Shown here: piece after piece, positions 53,749 through 62,861 of the stretch
Numbering within the stretch: position 1 is the first letter of the stretch
Layout: each line of letters opens with the position of its first letter
Assembly: GCA_029259775.1 (NCBI GenBank)
Contig: JAJDEN010000020.1
Span: 1-64,000, forward strand
Length of the DNA: 64,000 nt
Origin: Planctomycetota bacterium
GTDB taxonomy: Bacteria; Planctomycetota; PLA2; JAEUHO01
Direction of reading: 5' to 3'
Notes under the pieces: model-generated
Told to the model about the DNA's origin: nothing
Seen by the model: only the letters and a program-made list of their open reading frames with translations
Databases searched by the model: none
Made by a program: the position numbers and the translations under genes

Positions 53749-55596
53749 ATGCAGCAACGAAACGACGATCTCAGCGCCGAGCAGTTCGGAGGCGCGGCCA
53801 AGCCGGACCAACGCCAACGCAAGAGTTGGGACCCGGACGTCCCGTTTCGCTTGGCCTTCTGCTCCGGCGCCCTGGCAGGCCGCGAGGTGCCGCTGCCCGG
53901 CAAGGAGGCGCGCATCGGACGTTCGTCGAGCAGCAACATCCAGTTGCGCTCCGCCGACGCGACCGTCTCGGGCCGGCATGCCGTCCTGACGCAGAAGGAC
54001 GGTCGCTGGTCCCTGTGCGATCTCCAATCACGCTCAGGCACGTTCCTCAACGGACGTCGGCTCGCGTCCGGGCAACCCACGCAGGTGGCGTCGGGCGATT
54101 GGATCCTCTTCGGCGCCGGCGGGACGGCCGCCCTGCTCCTCGGCCCGGGCGCGGAGGCGCCCGGATCTTGGATCGTGCTGGAGGCAGAGTCGCAGCCGGG
54201 CTTGTTCCTCGCCGTCAAGGACCAGGACGAGATCCGCGTCGCGCTGAGTGACGATGGCAAGCTGGTGTGCCCGCCGCCCAAGAAGTCGCCCGCGAGCTAC
54301 CGCTTCCGGCTCGACCGCAAGCCTCCGACGGTGCAGAGCGTGTCGGCGAAGGGCAAGGAAAGCGAACGGCGCCCGATCAAGGCCGGCGCTCTCCTGCGTC
54401 CCGCAGAAGGCCGCCTGGGTCTGCGTGTGCTCGGCGCGGGGACGCAGGCGACGCGCGATGGCGGCGCCGCGTTCGGACAGAGCACGATGCTTCACGCGAT
54501 CCGCACGGTCGCACGCCGCAAGTACGCCCTGCCCGTCGCCGGCATGGCGGTCCTGCTCGTGGCAGCCATCATCGTCGCGGCGATCAAGTTCGATTCGGGT
54601 GACGATGACACGGCGCGCTTGGAGCAAGCGCAGCTCGCTCTCGCACAGGACCTTGCTGCGTTCCGAGCGCGCACGGAGGCGAAGTTTGTCGAGCAGCGTG
54701 CGCTGTTCCTCTCATCCATGGACGACCTCAGCTCGGAGCTTCGAGGAACGATCGAGGCACACCGAAAGGCCACCGAGAAGCAACTCGCGGAGCTGAGCCG
54801 AGGGGACCGAGAGCGCTTCGTCACGATCCTGGAGAAGTACAAGCGCTCCGTCTACCTGATCTACGTGGAAAACGAAATCACGGCATCCGATGGGCACGTC
54901 TATCGCTCGGGAGGCTGGGGCACGGGCTGGATCGTGCGCAAGGACGGCCTGCTCCTCACGAACAAGCATGTCGTACAGGGCTGGAAGTTCGATCCTCACC
55001 TCATGGCTGTTCTCGACCACAAGGGGATCGCCGGCACGAAGACAGCCATCCTTGCATGGCCGGCGGGCGACAAGTTCAAGAGCGGCTCGTCGCTCAATCA
55101 GCGGAGCGGGTACAACAACGTCGGGAAGAAGAATCTCCACTTCGTCTCTGCGGCGCCGGATCGATGGTACGCGTCCACGCTCCAGATCAACGGCACGGCT
55201 GTGGCTTCCCGCGGCCATGCCCTCGACGCCAACGACATGGCAGTGCTCAAGCTGAGCGGATCGGGCTTCACACCTCTGCCCTTGATGCGGGACACGAGGC
55301 GGGTGAAGCCTCTTGATGCTGTCATGACCCTGGGATTCTCGCTGGGTGGCAGGGTCCTCCAGCAAGGACGCGCCGATGTATCGCCCAGCATGGGCACCGT
55401 CCGTTGGGTCCGGGACACGGTGTCGCACACCGCATCCATGTTCCCGGGCAACAGCGGCGGCCCGCTCCTCAACTTGGATGGCGAGGTCGTGGCGCTGCTG
55501 AACGCCGGCGCGAGGACAGCGAATGGGAGTGCGGAGACGTTCGGAGCCGGCCTCCGCTCGGACCTCGTGCGCAAGTTCGTGAATTCGATTCCCTAG
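53749..55596 (+). CDS. FHA domain - transmembrane - trypsin-like protease fusion
   Basis: A 615-residue protein. Residues about 45-125 form an FHA domain (RIGRSSSSNIQL, SGRHA) that binds phosphothreonine. A membrane helix lies at 260-280, then a coiled coil (288-350). Residues 365-615 are a trypsin-like serine protease with His407 in TNKHVV, Asp496 in DANDMAVL and Ser569 in GNSGGP. The FHA part faces the cytoplasm, so kinase products there could control the outer protease or its partners. Its 5' end is divergent from the sigma gene, 135 bp away. Confidence 0.93.
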   Translation: MQQRNDDLSAEQFGGAAKPDQRQRKSWDPDVPFRLAFCSGALAGREVPLPGKEARIGRSSSSNIQLRSADATVSGRHAVLTQKDGRWSLCDLQSRSGTFLNGRRLASGQPTQVASGDWILFGAGGTAALLLGPGAEAPGSWIVLEAESQPGLFLAVKDQDEIRVALSDDGKLVCPPPKKSPASYRFRLDRKPPTVQSVSAKGKESERRPIKAGALLRPAEGRLGLRVLGAGTQATRDGGAAFGQSTMLHAIRTVARRKYALPVAGMAVLLVAAIIVAAIKFDSGDDDTARLEQAQLALAQDLAAFRARTEAKFVEQRALFLSSMDDLSSELRGTIEAHRKATEKQLAELSRGDRERFVTILEKYKRSVYLIYVENEITASDGHVYRSGGWGTGWIVRKDGLLLTNKHVVQGWKFDPHLMAVLDHKGIAGTKTAILAWPAGDKFKSGSSLNQRSGYNNVGKKNLHFVSAAPDRWYASTLQINGTAVASRGHALDANDMAVLKLSGSGFTPLPLMRDTRRVKPLDAVMTLGFSLGGRVLQQGRADVSPSMGTVRWVRDTVSHTASMFPGNSGGPLLNLDGEVVALLNAGARTANGSAETFGAGLRSDLVRKFVNSIP

Positions 55597-55610
55597 ATGC
55601 GTAGACGCCG

Positions 55611-56435
55611 CTACGGCAGGGGCTCGACTCCGCGGCTCGTCAGCGAATCCAGGAGCTGGCCCAAGAAGAACCGCGCGTAGTGGTCGCCATGATCGCGGGC
55701 GAGTTGACGGAGCCTCTTGACGGCGGCAGCGGACTGCTCGACCAACACGAGGCACGCGAGCCGGAACCTCGCGTCGCAAGCACGCTGCGGGTCCGCGATC
55801 TTCGAGAGCAGGGGCTCCTGGGCGCCAGGATCACCTGATGCGACGAGCAGCAGCAGCAGGCGCTCAGCCTGCTCTTCGTTCTCGACCTCGGATGCCAGCG
55901 CGTGCCGCATCGCGGACCGGAGCGCGTGCGTCCTCCTGCGCTGAACGTCTTGCACGAGTGCGTAGTCAGGGTCGCGGCGCAGGCAACCCTCGATCAGGTT
56001 GCGATCGGCGGCCGGACTCTCGGCCGACGAGCCGGCATCTTCCGCAAGCGGATCCCCCGCCAGCCAGACGACCTCGCCCGTATGCCCGCCCGAGGAACCC
56101 TCGCCCCTCCCACGCTGGCAGTCGCAGGAATCCGAGCCGCGTCCGCGACATGCTGGGCACGTCCGAAGCTGCCTCACGCTCGTCCAGTGCCCTTCCGCGA
56201 ACGTGAGGCCAAACCAGTAGGTCCAGTCGCAGGTCTCGCAGTAGTGGCTCTCCTCGATGTCGGTGTAGAGCGGGACCGGAAAGGTCTCGACGCACGCGCC
56301 AAGGGAGTGGTTCTTCTCGCCCCAGTCGAAGTCGTAGGACTCCACGCATTGGGTCATGCACTCTTCACAGGAGTCATCGTGAACCTCTCCCTCGTAGAAC
56401 CAGTCATCCGGGATCCAGAAGGTCTCGGCTCCCAT
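55611..56435 (-). CDS. cysteine-rich hypothetical protein with zinc-ribbon-like pairs
   Basis: A 274-residue protein. The N-terminal half has cysteine pairs CEECMTQC, CETCDW and CPACRGRGSDSCDC; the last recalls the DnaJ zinc-finger pattern CxxCxGxG. The second half is helical and TPR-like (AERLLLLLVASGDPGAQEPL; CLVLVEQSAAAVKRLRQLAR). An AGGAG precedes the ATG. It may be a zinc-binding chaperone-like or adaptor protein. It is convergent with the FHA-protease gene, 14 bp apart. Confidence 0.7.
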   Translation of the reverse strand: MGAETFWIPDDWFYEGEVHDDSCEECMTQCVESYDFDWGEKNHSLGACVETFPVPLYTDIEESHYCETCDWTYWFGLTFAEGHWTSVRQLRTCPACRGRGSDSCDCQRGRGEGSSGGHTGEVVWLAGDPLAEDAGSSAESPAADRNLIEGCLRRDPDYALVQDVQRRRTHALRSAMRHALASEVENEEQAERLLLLLVASGDPGAQEPLLSKIADPQRACDARFRLACLVLVEQSAAAVKRLRQLARDHGDHYARFFLGQLLDSLTSRGVEPLP

Positions 56436-56468
56436 CGCGCTTCTCCTGTCGTGCCTGCCGACGGCCCT

Positions 56469-56673
56469 CCCGCGCTCCGGCGGCGGAGCACGCGCCCCCC
56501 GGGCTGTTGCCTTCCCACCTGACGACAAGAAGGTGACTGTGATCCGCGGCCCCGAGGAGCTCGAGCGTGAATCCTACCTCGCGCCGCTTGACGGTACGTC
56601 GCCGGCGCGGCACGCCCTGGTACTGGTCCTCGTAGGCCTCATGCTCGCGGGAGCCGTGCTGCAGATGCGCTGA
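56469..56673 (+). pseudogene. decayed fragment of a WD40-like gene
   Basis: Translation in one frame reads RSGGGARAPRAVAFPPDDKK and then PEELERESYLAPLDGTSPAR, which aligns with RPGGGERDTPGALTFSPDGR and PEDDESGTHLALLDGTSLAV of the WD40 lipoprotein 1 kb downstream. The DNA is alike too: both carry CTCGACGGTACGTCG or CTTGACGGTACGTCG at the matching place. The fragment has no beginning of its own and switches to an unrelated hydrophobic end (HALVLVLVGLMLAGAVLQMR). It is probably the remnant of a tandem duplicate. The rest of 56436-56838 holds no clear gene. Confidence 0.7.
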
Positions 56674-56838
56674 GCCGAGGGAATACAGGACGGGGCACGA
56701 AGACTGGGCGGCGTGTACGTTCTTTGACGTGAACGGACGCGCACGGGGCACCAAGAGTCGCGCACACCAGGGACGGAGCGCGCGCAGGACACCGGCGCAG
56801 ACGCCATGAGCCTCCACGCGGAGAGAGAGTAGCCCCCT

Positions 56839-57873
56839 ATGAGATTGCGCATCACGCTCCTGTTCGCTATCGCGGCCACGGTGACCGCGTGCGGGTCCGA
56901 GTCGCAGACCCGGATCTTCGAGGAGTTCCCAACCTCGATGACGGCGCTGTCATGGCCCGCTGCGTTCTCGCCGGCCACCGACGCCGCCGCATGGGGCGAC
57001 GATGAAGCCACGGCGCTCACGCTGCACGTGAACGGGAACAAGCACGTCCTCGGGCAGGAGAACGCCTCGGCGTCGATCTCGCGGCTGGCGTTCACCAACG
57101 ACGGTCGCTACCTGGTCAGCGACCACTACACGAGGCCCGCGGAAACGCTGCGCGTGTGGGACGCGACGACAGGTCGCGCCATGTCGACGCGCCAGCTCGA
57201 TGGGACGTTCAACCACGGCAATTGGAGTCTCGCGACCAACGGCCGCTACCTGGCCTACCCCCGCCGGGGCGGGGCCGTGGAGGTCTTCGCGCTCCCGGAC
57301 CTCGCGTCGCCGATGACGCGCCTCGAGGGCGGCGTTGGCGACATGGCCGAGGCATGCCTCTCGCCGGACGGGGCGCGTGTCGCCGCCGTAGACCAAAAGG
57401 GCTCTGTACTCCTCTGGGATCGCGCCAGCAGGCGCGAACTCGCGCGCGTGCAGATCCCACGACCTGGAGGCGGAGAACGCGACACACCCGGGGCTCTCAC
57501 CTTCTCACCCGACGGCAGGCAGGTGGCGGTGATCTGCCGCCCCGAGGACGACGAGTCTGGAACCCACCTCGCGCTGCTCGACGGTACGTCGCTGGCTGTC
57601 CGCCGGCAGTTCGAGATCGTCGGCGGCTCGCGCGGTCTCGCGTTTTCCCCCGATGGAAAGCACCTGGCGATCTCGCACTCGCACAATACGCCCTTCCAGC
57701 TCTATGACGTCGAACGCGGCATCAAGCTCGAGTCGGTCGACGGTACGTTGGGTGGCTACGAAATCGGCTTCCGCACGATCAGCGTGCCCCGCCTCACCTA
57801 CAGCCCGAAGGGCGACAGGGTCTCGACGGTCGACTCGAACGGCCGGGTCCGCGTCTTCAGCCGGAGCCCCTGA
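56839..57873 (+). CDS. WD40-like beta-propeller lipoprotein
   Basis: A 344-residue lipoprotein with lipobox TVTAC near residue 18. Four or more beta-propeller blades are visible by the repeated SPDGxxVAVxxxxGxVxxWD pattern (CLSPDGARVAAVDQKGSVLL; TFSPDGRQVAVICRPEDDES; AFSPDGKHLAISHSHN). It is anchored outside the inner membrane and probably binds a protein or polymer. A truncated copy lies just upstream. Confidence 0.82.
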   Translation: MRLRITLLFAIAATVTACGSESQTRIFEEFPTSMTALSWPAAFSPATDAAAWGDDEATALTLHVNGNKHVLGQENASASISRLAFTNDGRYLVSDHYTRPAETLRVWDATTGRAMSTRQLDGTFNHGNWSLATNGRYLAYPRRGGAVEVFALPDLASPMTRLEGGVGDMAEACLSPDGARVAAVDQKGSVLLWDRASRRELARVQIPRPGGGERDTPGALTFSPDGRQVAVICRPEDDESGTHLALLDGTSLAVRRQFEIVGGSRGLAFSPDGKHLAISHSHNTPFQLYDVERGIKLESVDGTLGGYEIGFRTISVPRLTYSPKGDRVSTVDSNGRVRVFSRSP

Positions 57874-58101
57874 GACAAGGCGTCGATCGCGACTCCGTGA
57901 GCGAGCTCGCTGCGTAGGACGTTCTTGACGGGACATCCCGCTACGTGGAGGAGCAGGATCGTCGAGCGCTCAACGTCTGCGACGGCATGCGGGACGTAGC
58001 GTGATGCGTGATCAACCCGGCCACCGTCACGCTCGCCGACGTCAAGCCGCATTTCTGTGCCACGGCCGAGCGAGGGCGCCGATGTCGTATCATCGTCAAC
58101 C

Positions 58102-58785
58102 ATGTGGATCCGAGCCCTCCTCGCGCTGGCCGTACTCGCAGGTTTGCCCCTGCTGGCACTCTCGTTCTGCCAGAGCAGGCCCGCTACGGGGGGTGGCCCT
58201 GCGACACTCAGGCTCCTCCTGGATGCGCCGAGCGATCTTGAGGTCTTGATCGACGACGCGCCGGTCGAGCGCTGGACCACCGACACAGGCGGGCGCATCG
58301 CCGAGGTCCAGCGGCGCCGTCGCGCGCGTGTCGTGGTCAGGCACGGGGGCACGGTGCTTCTCAAGGCGACGCAGACTCTCACGCCCGCGCGGACGTACGT
58401 GCTCTACCTGGGCGGCCCGTGGCTCTGGCAATCCGTGATCCACTACAGCGAGGACGCGGTACCGACGCACTTCGACCCGAGCGTCGCCGACGCAGTCGTC
58501 AGACTGGACGGCATCCGGCGCGAAGTCGTCAGGACGCTGTGGCCGGGCGACGCCATTCCCGAGCTCGAGTACGGCGTTGCCATCTGGTCGGAGCCGCGCG
58601 TGGTCTCGCTCGACGCGCTCGTCCTGCTCCCACATCAGCCCACGCCGCGTGACATGCCGGGGACGCGCGGCGCGACAGCCGCCGACGTCACGATCCTTAG
58701 GCGCATGACTGCGGAGCAGACGGAGCAGGTGCGCGCGAGCCTCGGCCCACCTGTCGGCGCTGACGCGCCCGACAAGATCAAGTAG
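58102..58785 (+). CDS. membrane-anchored hypothetical protein
   Basis: A 227-residue protein. An N-terminal hydrophobic segment (MWIRALLALAVLAGLPLLAL) is followed by a Cys near residue 23, so it may be a signal anchor or lipoprotein. The mature part has a beta-rich module (TLRLLLDAPSDLEVLIDDAP) like a PEGA-type surface repeat, then a region with YVLYLGGPWLWQSVIHYSED. Function is not known. It follows the WD40 gene by 228 bp on the same strand. Confidence 0.7.
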   Translation: MWIRALLALAVLAGLPLLALSFCQSRPATGGGPATLRLLLDAPSDLEVLIDDAPVERWTTDTGGRIAEVQRRRRARVVVRHGGTVLLKATQTLTPARTYVLYLGGPWLWQSVIHYSEDAVPTHFDPSVADAVVRLDGIRREVVRTLWPGDAIPELEYGVAIWSEPRVVSLDALVLLPHQPTPRDMPGTRGATAADVTILRRMTAEQTEQVRASLGPPVGADAPDKIK

Positions 58786-58846
58786 CGTGGCCCGGCACGC
58801 AGGTGGCACACGCCCACGCACACGACGACGAAGAGGAGGAGAGAGC

Positions 58847-59503
58847 ATGAGCCAGATCGACTCGTTCGATCACGAGTTCGTAGGGTACTTCGCTGGGCTC
58901 CCCGTGTACCACCCCACCGTGGTCGAGGAGGGAGGGGACTTCGACTGCGGGCCGGACACCTTGGTCATTGGCGGGGGACTGGGGGAGCATCCAGCGCTCG
59001 TCGTGAGCCATCTGGAGTTTCTCGTCGCCCAGTTCCTGGTTGCCGCACTGCCGGACGAGGAGGAGACACCCGACGGGCCGCCCCCGTATCCCGAATCGTG
59101 GGATCAGGCCCTCCTCGAGGCGCTCGGCCGTGTCAACGACATCGACGAGGTCCTCTCCTTCCATGGTTGGCACCTCGATCACTCCGCCGCGTTCTACGAG
59201 AGCTGCAAGAGTCCCGTGAATCCCTGGCCCTTTGACGAGGCGCAGAGCGAATTGAACGTCACGGACTGGATTTGCGTCTCGCTTGGTGAGTTCGTCTTCT
59301 ACGCCATGCCGTCCCTGGTGGCAGAGCTCATGGACCAACTCCCTGGCGTACGACAGGTGGTCGCCAACACCCGTACCGCGTTCCAGAACGTCTTGGTCGT
59401 CCCGCCGGGCTACCCCGTGCACTTCGGCCGGTCTACGCATGAGGGAGGCACGACCTACGGATGCTCGTTCTGGAAGAACGGTGCGTCCGGCACCGAGGCG
59501 TAG
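58847..59503 (+). CDS. hypothetical acidic protein
   Basis: A 218-residue acidic soluble protein. It starts MSQIDSFDHEFVGYFAGLPV after a strong GAGGAGAG. Notable segments are PDTLVIGGGLGEHPALVVSH, DEVLSFHGWHLDHSAAFYES and PPGYPVHFGRSTHEGGTTYG. No family is recognised. Its gene neighbourhood (lipoprotein, anchored protein) gives no clear clue. Confidence 0.65.
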   Translation: MSQIDSFDHEFVGYFAGLPVYHPTVVEEGGDFDCGPDTLVIGGGLGEHPALVVSHLEFLVAQFLVAALPDEEETPDGPPPYPESWDQALLEALGRVNDIDEVLSFHGWHLDHSAAFYESCKSPVNPWPFDEAQSELNVTDWICVSLGEFVFYAMPSLVAELMDQLPGVRQVVANTRTAFQNVLVVPPGYPVHFGRSTHEGGTTYGCSFWKNGASGTEA

Positions 59504-59627
59504 CCGCTTGAGGGCGTGCACGGCACGGCGCGCCCCGAGACGGAGCTTGAGCCACGCCTGTTGGACAGCGCCGATTCAAGCGCCGGCGGGAAGCGTTCCC
59601 AGGTGCTGGACCCCCGAGGCTTTCTAC

Positions 59628-60623
59628 GTGCGCCAGATGCTCCTCTCCCTCGTGTTCCTCATCCTCGCCGCCACGGGCAGCGCCTCGGCTGACAAGGGCG
59701 GCCCGTACGAGGTCACGACCAACGAGGTCGAGTCGGCTCTGCACCTGCAGGCCTCGCTGAGCACGCCCTCGCGTATCCGGCCGGGCGCCCCCGTGCAGCT
59801 GAACGCACGCCTCGTCAATCGCTCGGCGAAGCGTGCCCACAAGGTGATCCGCCCCGGCAACGGCTCGCAGTGGGGCATCGTCGAGCCGTTCGTCCACTAC
59901 ACGGTGCGGTTCCGCGAGCATCGCGGCGAGCAGTGGCGCGACGTCGCCATCCGCGCGTTCAGCGGCATGTGCGGCATGGGCGACTACCGCTGGCATCCGG
60001 GCTTCACGGAGCTGGCGCCGGCCGCGTCGATCGACTTCACGAACCGGCTCTCGGCCGTGAGTACCTTCGCGTCCTTCGACAAGCCGGGCCACTACGAGAT
60101 CCGGCTGCACTACGACTTCCGGCGCAAGGGCACGACCGAGAAGCTCCCGTGGGGCGACGGCGTGGGCGACCTGGGCCCCATGCGGCGCATGCCGAAGTAC
60201 GAGATCACGTCCGAGCCGATCCACGTGCAGGTCATGCCGCCCATCGCGGTGATCATCGAGCGGCGCGCGAAGCCCCAGAAGGGCGTCGCCAAGCGGCTGT
60301 CCGACCTCGTGCGCGTGCGTCTCGAGAACTGGACCGGCAAGCCGCTGGCCATCGACGCGTCCAAGCTCACCCTCTTCGTACGCCTGCGGTCCGGCAAGCA
60401 GGCGGCGAAGGTGCGGCGCAAGCCGCTGTCGGTGAAGGCGGGCTTCACCAAGCGCACGCTTGCGCCGGGCGGCGGGGCGGTCCTCATCGGGCCGAAGGGC
60501 GTCTACGACGAGGCGTGGGTCCAGGAGAGCGATGGCGCGGTCGACCTGCATGTGGTCGTGGCGGGCGCAACCCCCACGGGGCCGCGCATCCGCTCGGACT
60601 GGACGATCCTGGCCGGCCCGTAG
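59628..60623 (+). CDS. secreted hypothetical protein, beta-sandwich-like
   Basis: A 331-residue protein with a GTG start (GAGG at the right distance; an ATG three codons on is the alternative). A signal peptide ends near ASA-DK (about residue 22). The rest has beta-strand patterns of an Ig-like or intracellular-proteinase-inhibitor-like fold (PGAPVQLNARLVNRSAKRAH; FDKPGHYEIRLHYDFRRK). A cysteine near SGMCGMGD stands alone. It may be an extracellular structural or inhibitor protein. Confidence 0.75.
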   Translation: MRQMLLSLVFLILAATGSASADKGGPYEVTTNEVESALHLQASLSTPSRIRPGAPVQLNARLVNRSAKRAHKVIRPGNGSQWGIVEPFVHYTVRFREHRGEQWRDVAIRAFSGMCGMGDYRWHPGFTELAPAASIDFTNRLSAVSTFASFDKPGHYEIRLHYDFRRKGTTEKLPWGDGVGDLGPMRRMPKYEITSEPIHVQVMPPIAVIIERRAKPQKGVAKRLSDLVRVRLENWTGKPLAIDASKLTLFVRLRSGKQAAKVRRKPLSVKAGFTKRTLAPGGGAVLIGPKGVYDEAWVQESDGAVDLHVVVAGATPTGPRIRSDWTILAGP

Positions 60624-60753
60624 AGCTGCCCGCCGCTGGGCCAGGCTCGCGTCAGCGCCAACGTGGTGCTGCGTCGGATTCCCAGCGGTGTCCACGAAGA
60701 GGGTGCCTGTCGCCATCGGCTGCACGCTGAGGATTGCGCGGTACCGTACCGCC

Positions 60754-61737
60754 ATGGAAAGCGGCTGGGAACGACGAGCGCCCCTTCCGGAGGTGGACGC
60801 AGCCCACGTCCGGCAAGCCCTCCGTGCCGCGGGCATCGAGCGACCGCTCCTCTCGAGCGAGCCCATGCCAGGCGGCCTCGTCAACCTCAACCTGCGCGTG
60901 CGCCTCGGTGACCCCGAGGAGGAGGCGGTGCTGCGCGTGTACCTGCGCGACGCCCAGGCCGCGCCGAAGGAAGCTGCGGTGCTGCGGCGTCTCGAAGGCC
61001 GGGTTCCGGTGGCGCGCGTCCTCGGTTCCGGCAGCATGGGACTCACCGTCCACGGCGCCATGGGTCAGGCGTCCTGGCTGCTGCTGTCCCTGGTGCCCGG
61101 CCAGGCGCTGAGCACATGCATCGACACGCTCGATGAGGCGGCGCTCACGCGCGTCGGCGCCGAGGTCGGTACGGCGCTCGCGGACCTGCACACGGAGTCG
61201 TTCCCGAACCTGGGCTTCCTGGACGGCTCGCTAGCCGTCTCGAGCCCCATGGGAAGCCTGTGTGAGGTCTGGGGCGGCTACCTGGGCCAGATGCTCCAGG
61301 GCGAGCGAGCGCGCGGGCGCCTGGGCGGCGATCGGCAGGCACGCCTCGTGGCGTTCGTGGGCTGCCACGCCACCACGCTGGCTCCGTTGGAGGGACGCTG
61401 CACCCTGCTGCACGCCGACTGCAAGCCCACCAACGTGTTCGTGCGCCCGGACGGCGAGCTCGCGGGCCTGCTCGACTGGGAGTTCGCGTGGTCCGGCCCC
61501 GCCCTGTTCGACCTGGGTCAGTTGCTGCGTTACGACATGCCGGCAGCCTTCGAGGACGCCCTGCTCCCCGCCTACACGGCAGCGGGCGGCGACCTGCCCG
61601 AGGACTGGCGCCTCCAGGCGCGCCTGCTCGACCTCATGAACCTGGTCGGCTTCCTGGACATGGAGGCGGAGCGTCCGAAGCAGGTGAGCGACGTGCTCGA
61701 CCTGATCGACGCCTACTTCACGGCCGAGACTGCCTAG
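60754..61737 (+). CDS. aminoglycoside-phosphotransferase-fold kinase
   Basis: A 327-residue protein of the APH/choline kinase fold. It has the catalytic loop LLHADCKPTNVFV and the metal-binding GLLDWEFAWSGP, with a Gly-rich nucleotide region near MPGGLVNLNLRVR. Members phosphorylate small molecules (choline, homoserine, antibiotics) with ATP; the substrate here is unknown. The stop overlaps the selenoprotein-like gene by 4 bp at the convergent end. A GTG upstream is not supported by the fold. Confidence 0.85.
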   Translation: MESGWERRAPLPEVDAAHVRQALRAAGIERPLLSSEPMPGGLVNLNLRVRLGDPEEEAVLRVYLRDAQAAPKEAAVLRRLEGRVPVARVLGSGSMGLTVHGAMGQASWLLLSLVPGQALSTCIDTLDEAALTRVGAEVGTALADLHTESFPNLGFLDGSLAVSSPMGSLCEVWGGYLGQMLQGERARGRLGGDRQARLVAFVGCHATTLAPLEGRCTLLHADCKPTNVFVRPDGELAGLLDWEFAWSGPALFDLGQLLRYDMPAAFEDALLPAYTAAGGDLPEDWRLQARLLDLMNLVGFLDMEAERPKQVSDVLDLIDAYFTAETA

Positions 61738-62804
61738 CGGCGTCCGCCGCCGGGGGGCGGACCGCCGCCCGGACCCTTGCCGGGCCCCTTGCCAGGGTCG
61801 GTGACGGGGATCTCGGTCTCCCAGTTCACGCCGTCGCGCTTGCCCTGGCGGACATGATCGCGACGGCTCTTGTCGATTGCTCTGTGCTTGGCGATCCCGC
61901 GCTCGAGAACCGCGAGCAGCTCCTTGGGGGACACGTCGGCGCCGATTTGGGCAAGGACGCTGGCCGTCAGGCCGTAGCGATCGGGCTGCACGACGAGGAA
62001 CGCGCTGCCCTGCTTCGCCCCCTTCACGGGCTTGAGGTCCTTCTTCCTCTTCGAGCTCGATGTCGAGGCCGCGGCATAGACCGCCCGGCCGATGAGGGCG
62101 TCGCTCCACGCGAGGGCAGCGAGCTTCTTCTCGAGCGCGGCACGCTCCTTCGGGGAGGAGGCGTTGACGATCACCAGCGGCACGCTGTCGCACGAGGCCA
62201 TGTTGATCCCGAGGCGCAGCGTCTTGACGAGCGGGAGCGGCGCGGCCTTGGTGGCATCCTTGATGCCCTTGTACTTCCTCGCGAGGCGCTCCATGTCCTT
62301 GGCCATGCGCGCGGGCGCGCTGCCGTCCCGGCCGTAGGCGAAGCTTGGTCCGCGGCCGGTGCGCGAGAGGCGCTTCGTGCCGTCCGGGCCGAGCAGGGCG
62401 AACGTCGTGTTCTCGAGGTCACCCGAGCGGCCGGCGAAGACGGACTCGAGAAACGTCGCTTCCTCGGCCGACTCGTACGTGGCCAGACGGACGCAGACGA
62501 AGTCGCGCGACGCCCTGATGATGGCCTTGTTCGACAGGAAACTCCTGTCGTGCTCCTGCTTGCCCGGTCACCACATGCCGCTGATGTTGCGGCAGTGTGG
62601 TGCGGCGGACGTGAGCAGGATCGGGCGCTTCGTTCGCTTGGCCTCGGCCTTGGCCTGCTTCCAGGTGGCGAACCACTGGATGCCGCCCTGGGCCGTCGTC
62701 TTCGCGGCGCTCTTGGAGGCGGTCGGCTCGCCGGCATCGGAGGACGCAGGCCAAGCCGCGAGGACAAGGGCTGCGGAGAGGATCAGGGGGCGTAGGGATC
62801 GCAT
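61734..62804 (-). CDS. probable selenoprotein, secreted thioredoxin-like
   Basis: The frame runs from 62804 to 61734 (357 codons) with one in-frame TGA at 62568-62570, codon 79. Reading it as selenocysteine gives a 356-residue protein: signal peptide to about residue 24, then a thioredoxin-like entry (WFATWKQAKAEAKRTKRPIL), then PHCRNISGMW-Sec-PGKQEHD with Cys71 eight positions before Sec79, then DFVCVRLATYESAEEATFLE. No other stop or frame break occurs up to 61734, and the protein-like sequence continues on both sides. The C-terminus is Gly/Pro-rich (GKGPGKGPGGGPPPGGGRR). A hairpin 17 nt after the TGA fits a bacterial SECIS. If the TGA is only a stop, the gene is a pseudogene; the intact downstream frame argues against that. 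It is convergent with the APH-fold gene. Confidence 0.7.
62532..62550 (-). promoter_or_regulatory. SECIS-like hairpin downstream of in-frame UGA
   Basis: On the minus strand the sequence CGACAGGAGTTTCCTGTCG forms a perfect 8-bp stem with loop GTT (or 7 bp with loop AGTTT). It begins 17 nt after the UGA, so the loop lies about 25 nt downstream, within the range of bacterial SECIS elements, and a G stands among the first loop bases as SelB binding usually needs. It lies in the coding part, as expected in bacteria. Confidence 0.65.
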
Positions 62805-62861
62805 GGAGGTGGGTCCTTTCGCGAACTTCTACCCCTCCACCCTTACGCCGCTCTGAAGCGA

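Noticed and set aside
57890..58090. Minus-strand protein-like stretch between the WD40 gene and the next gene
   Set aside because: Composition is plausible but it has no start, no ribosome site and no recognisable family.
62568..62570. TGA as a simple nonsense mutation
   Set aside because: The 278 codons after it stay open and protein-like and a SECIS-like hairpin is in place, so Sec is favoured; not fully excluded.
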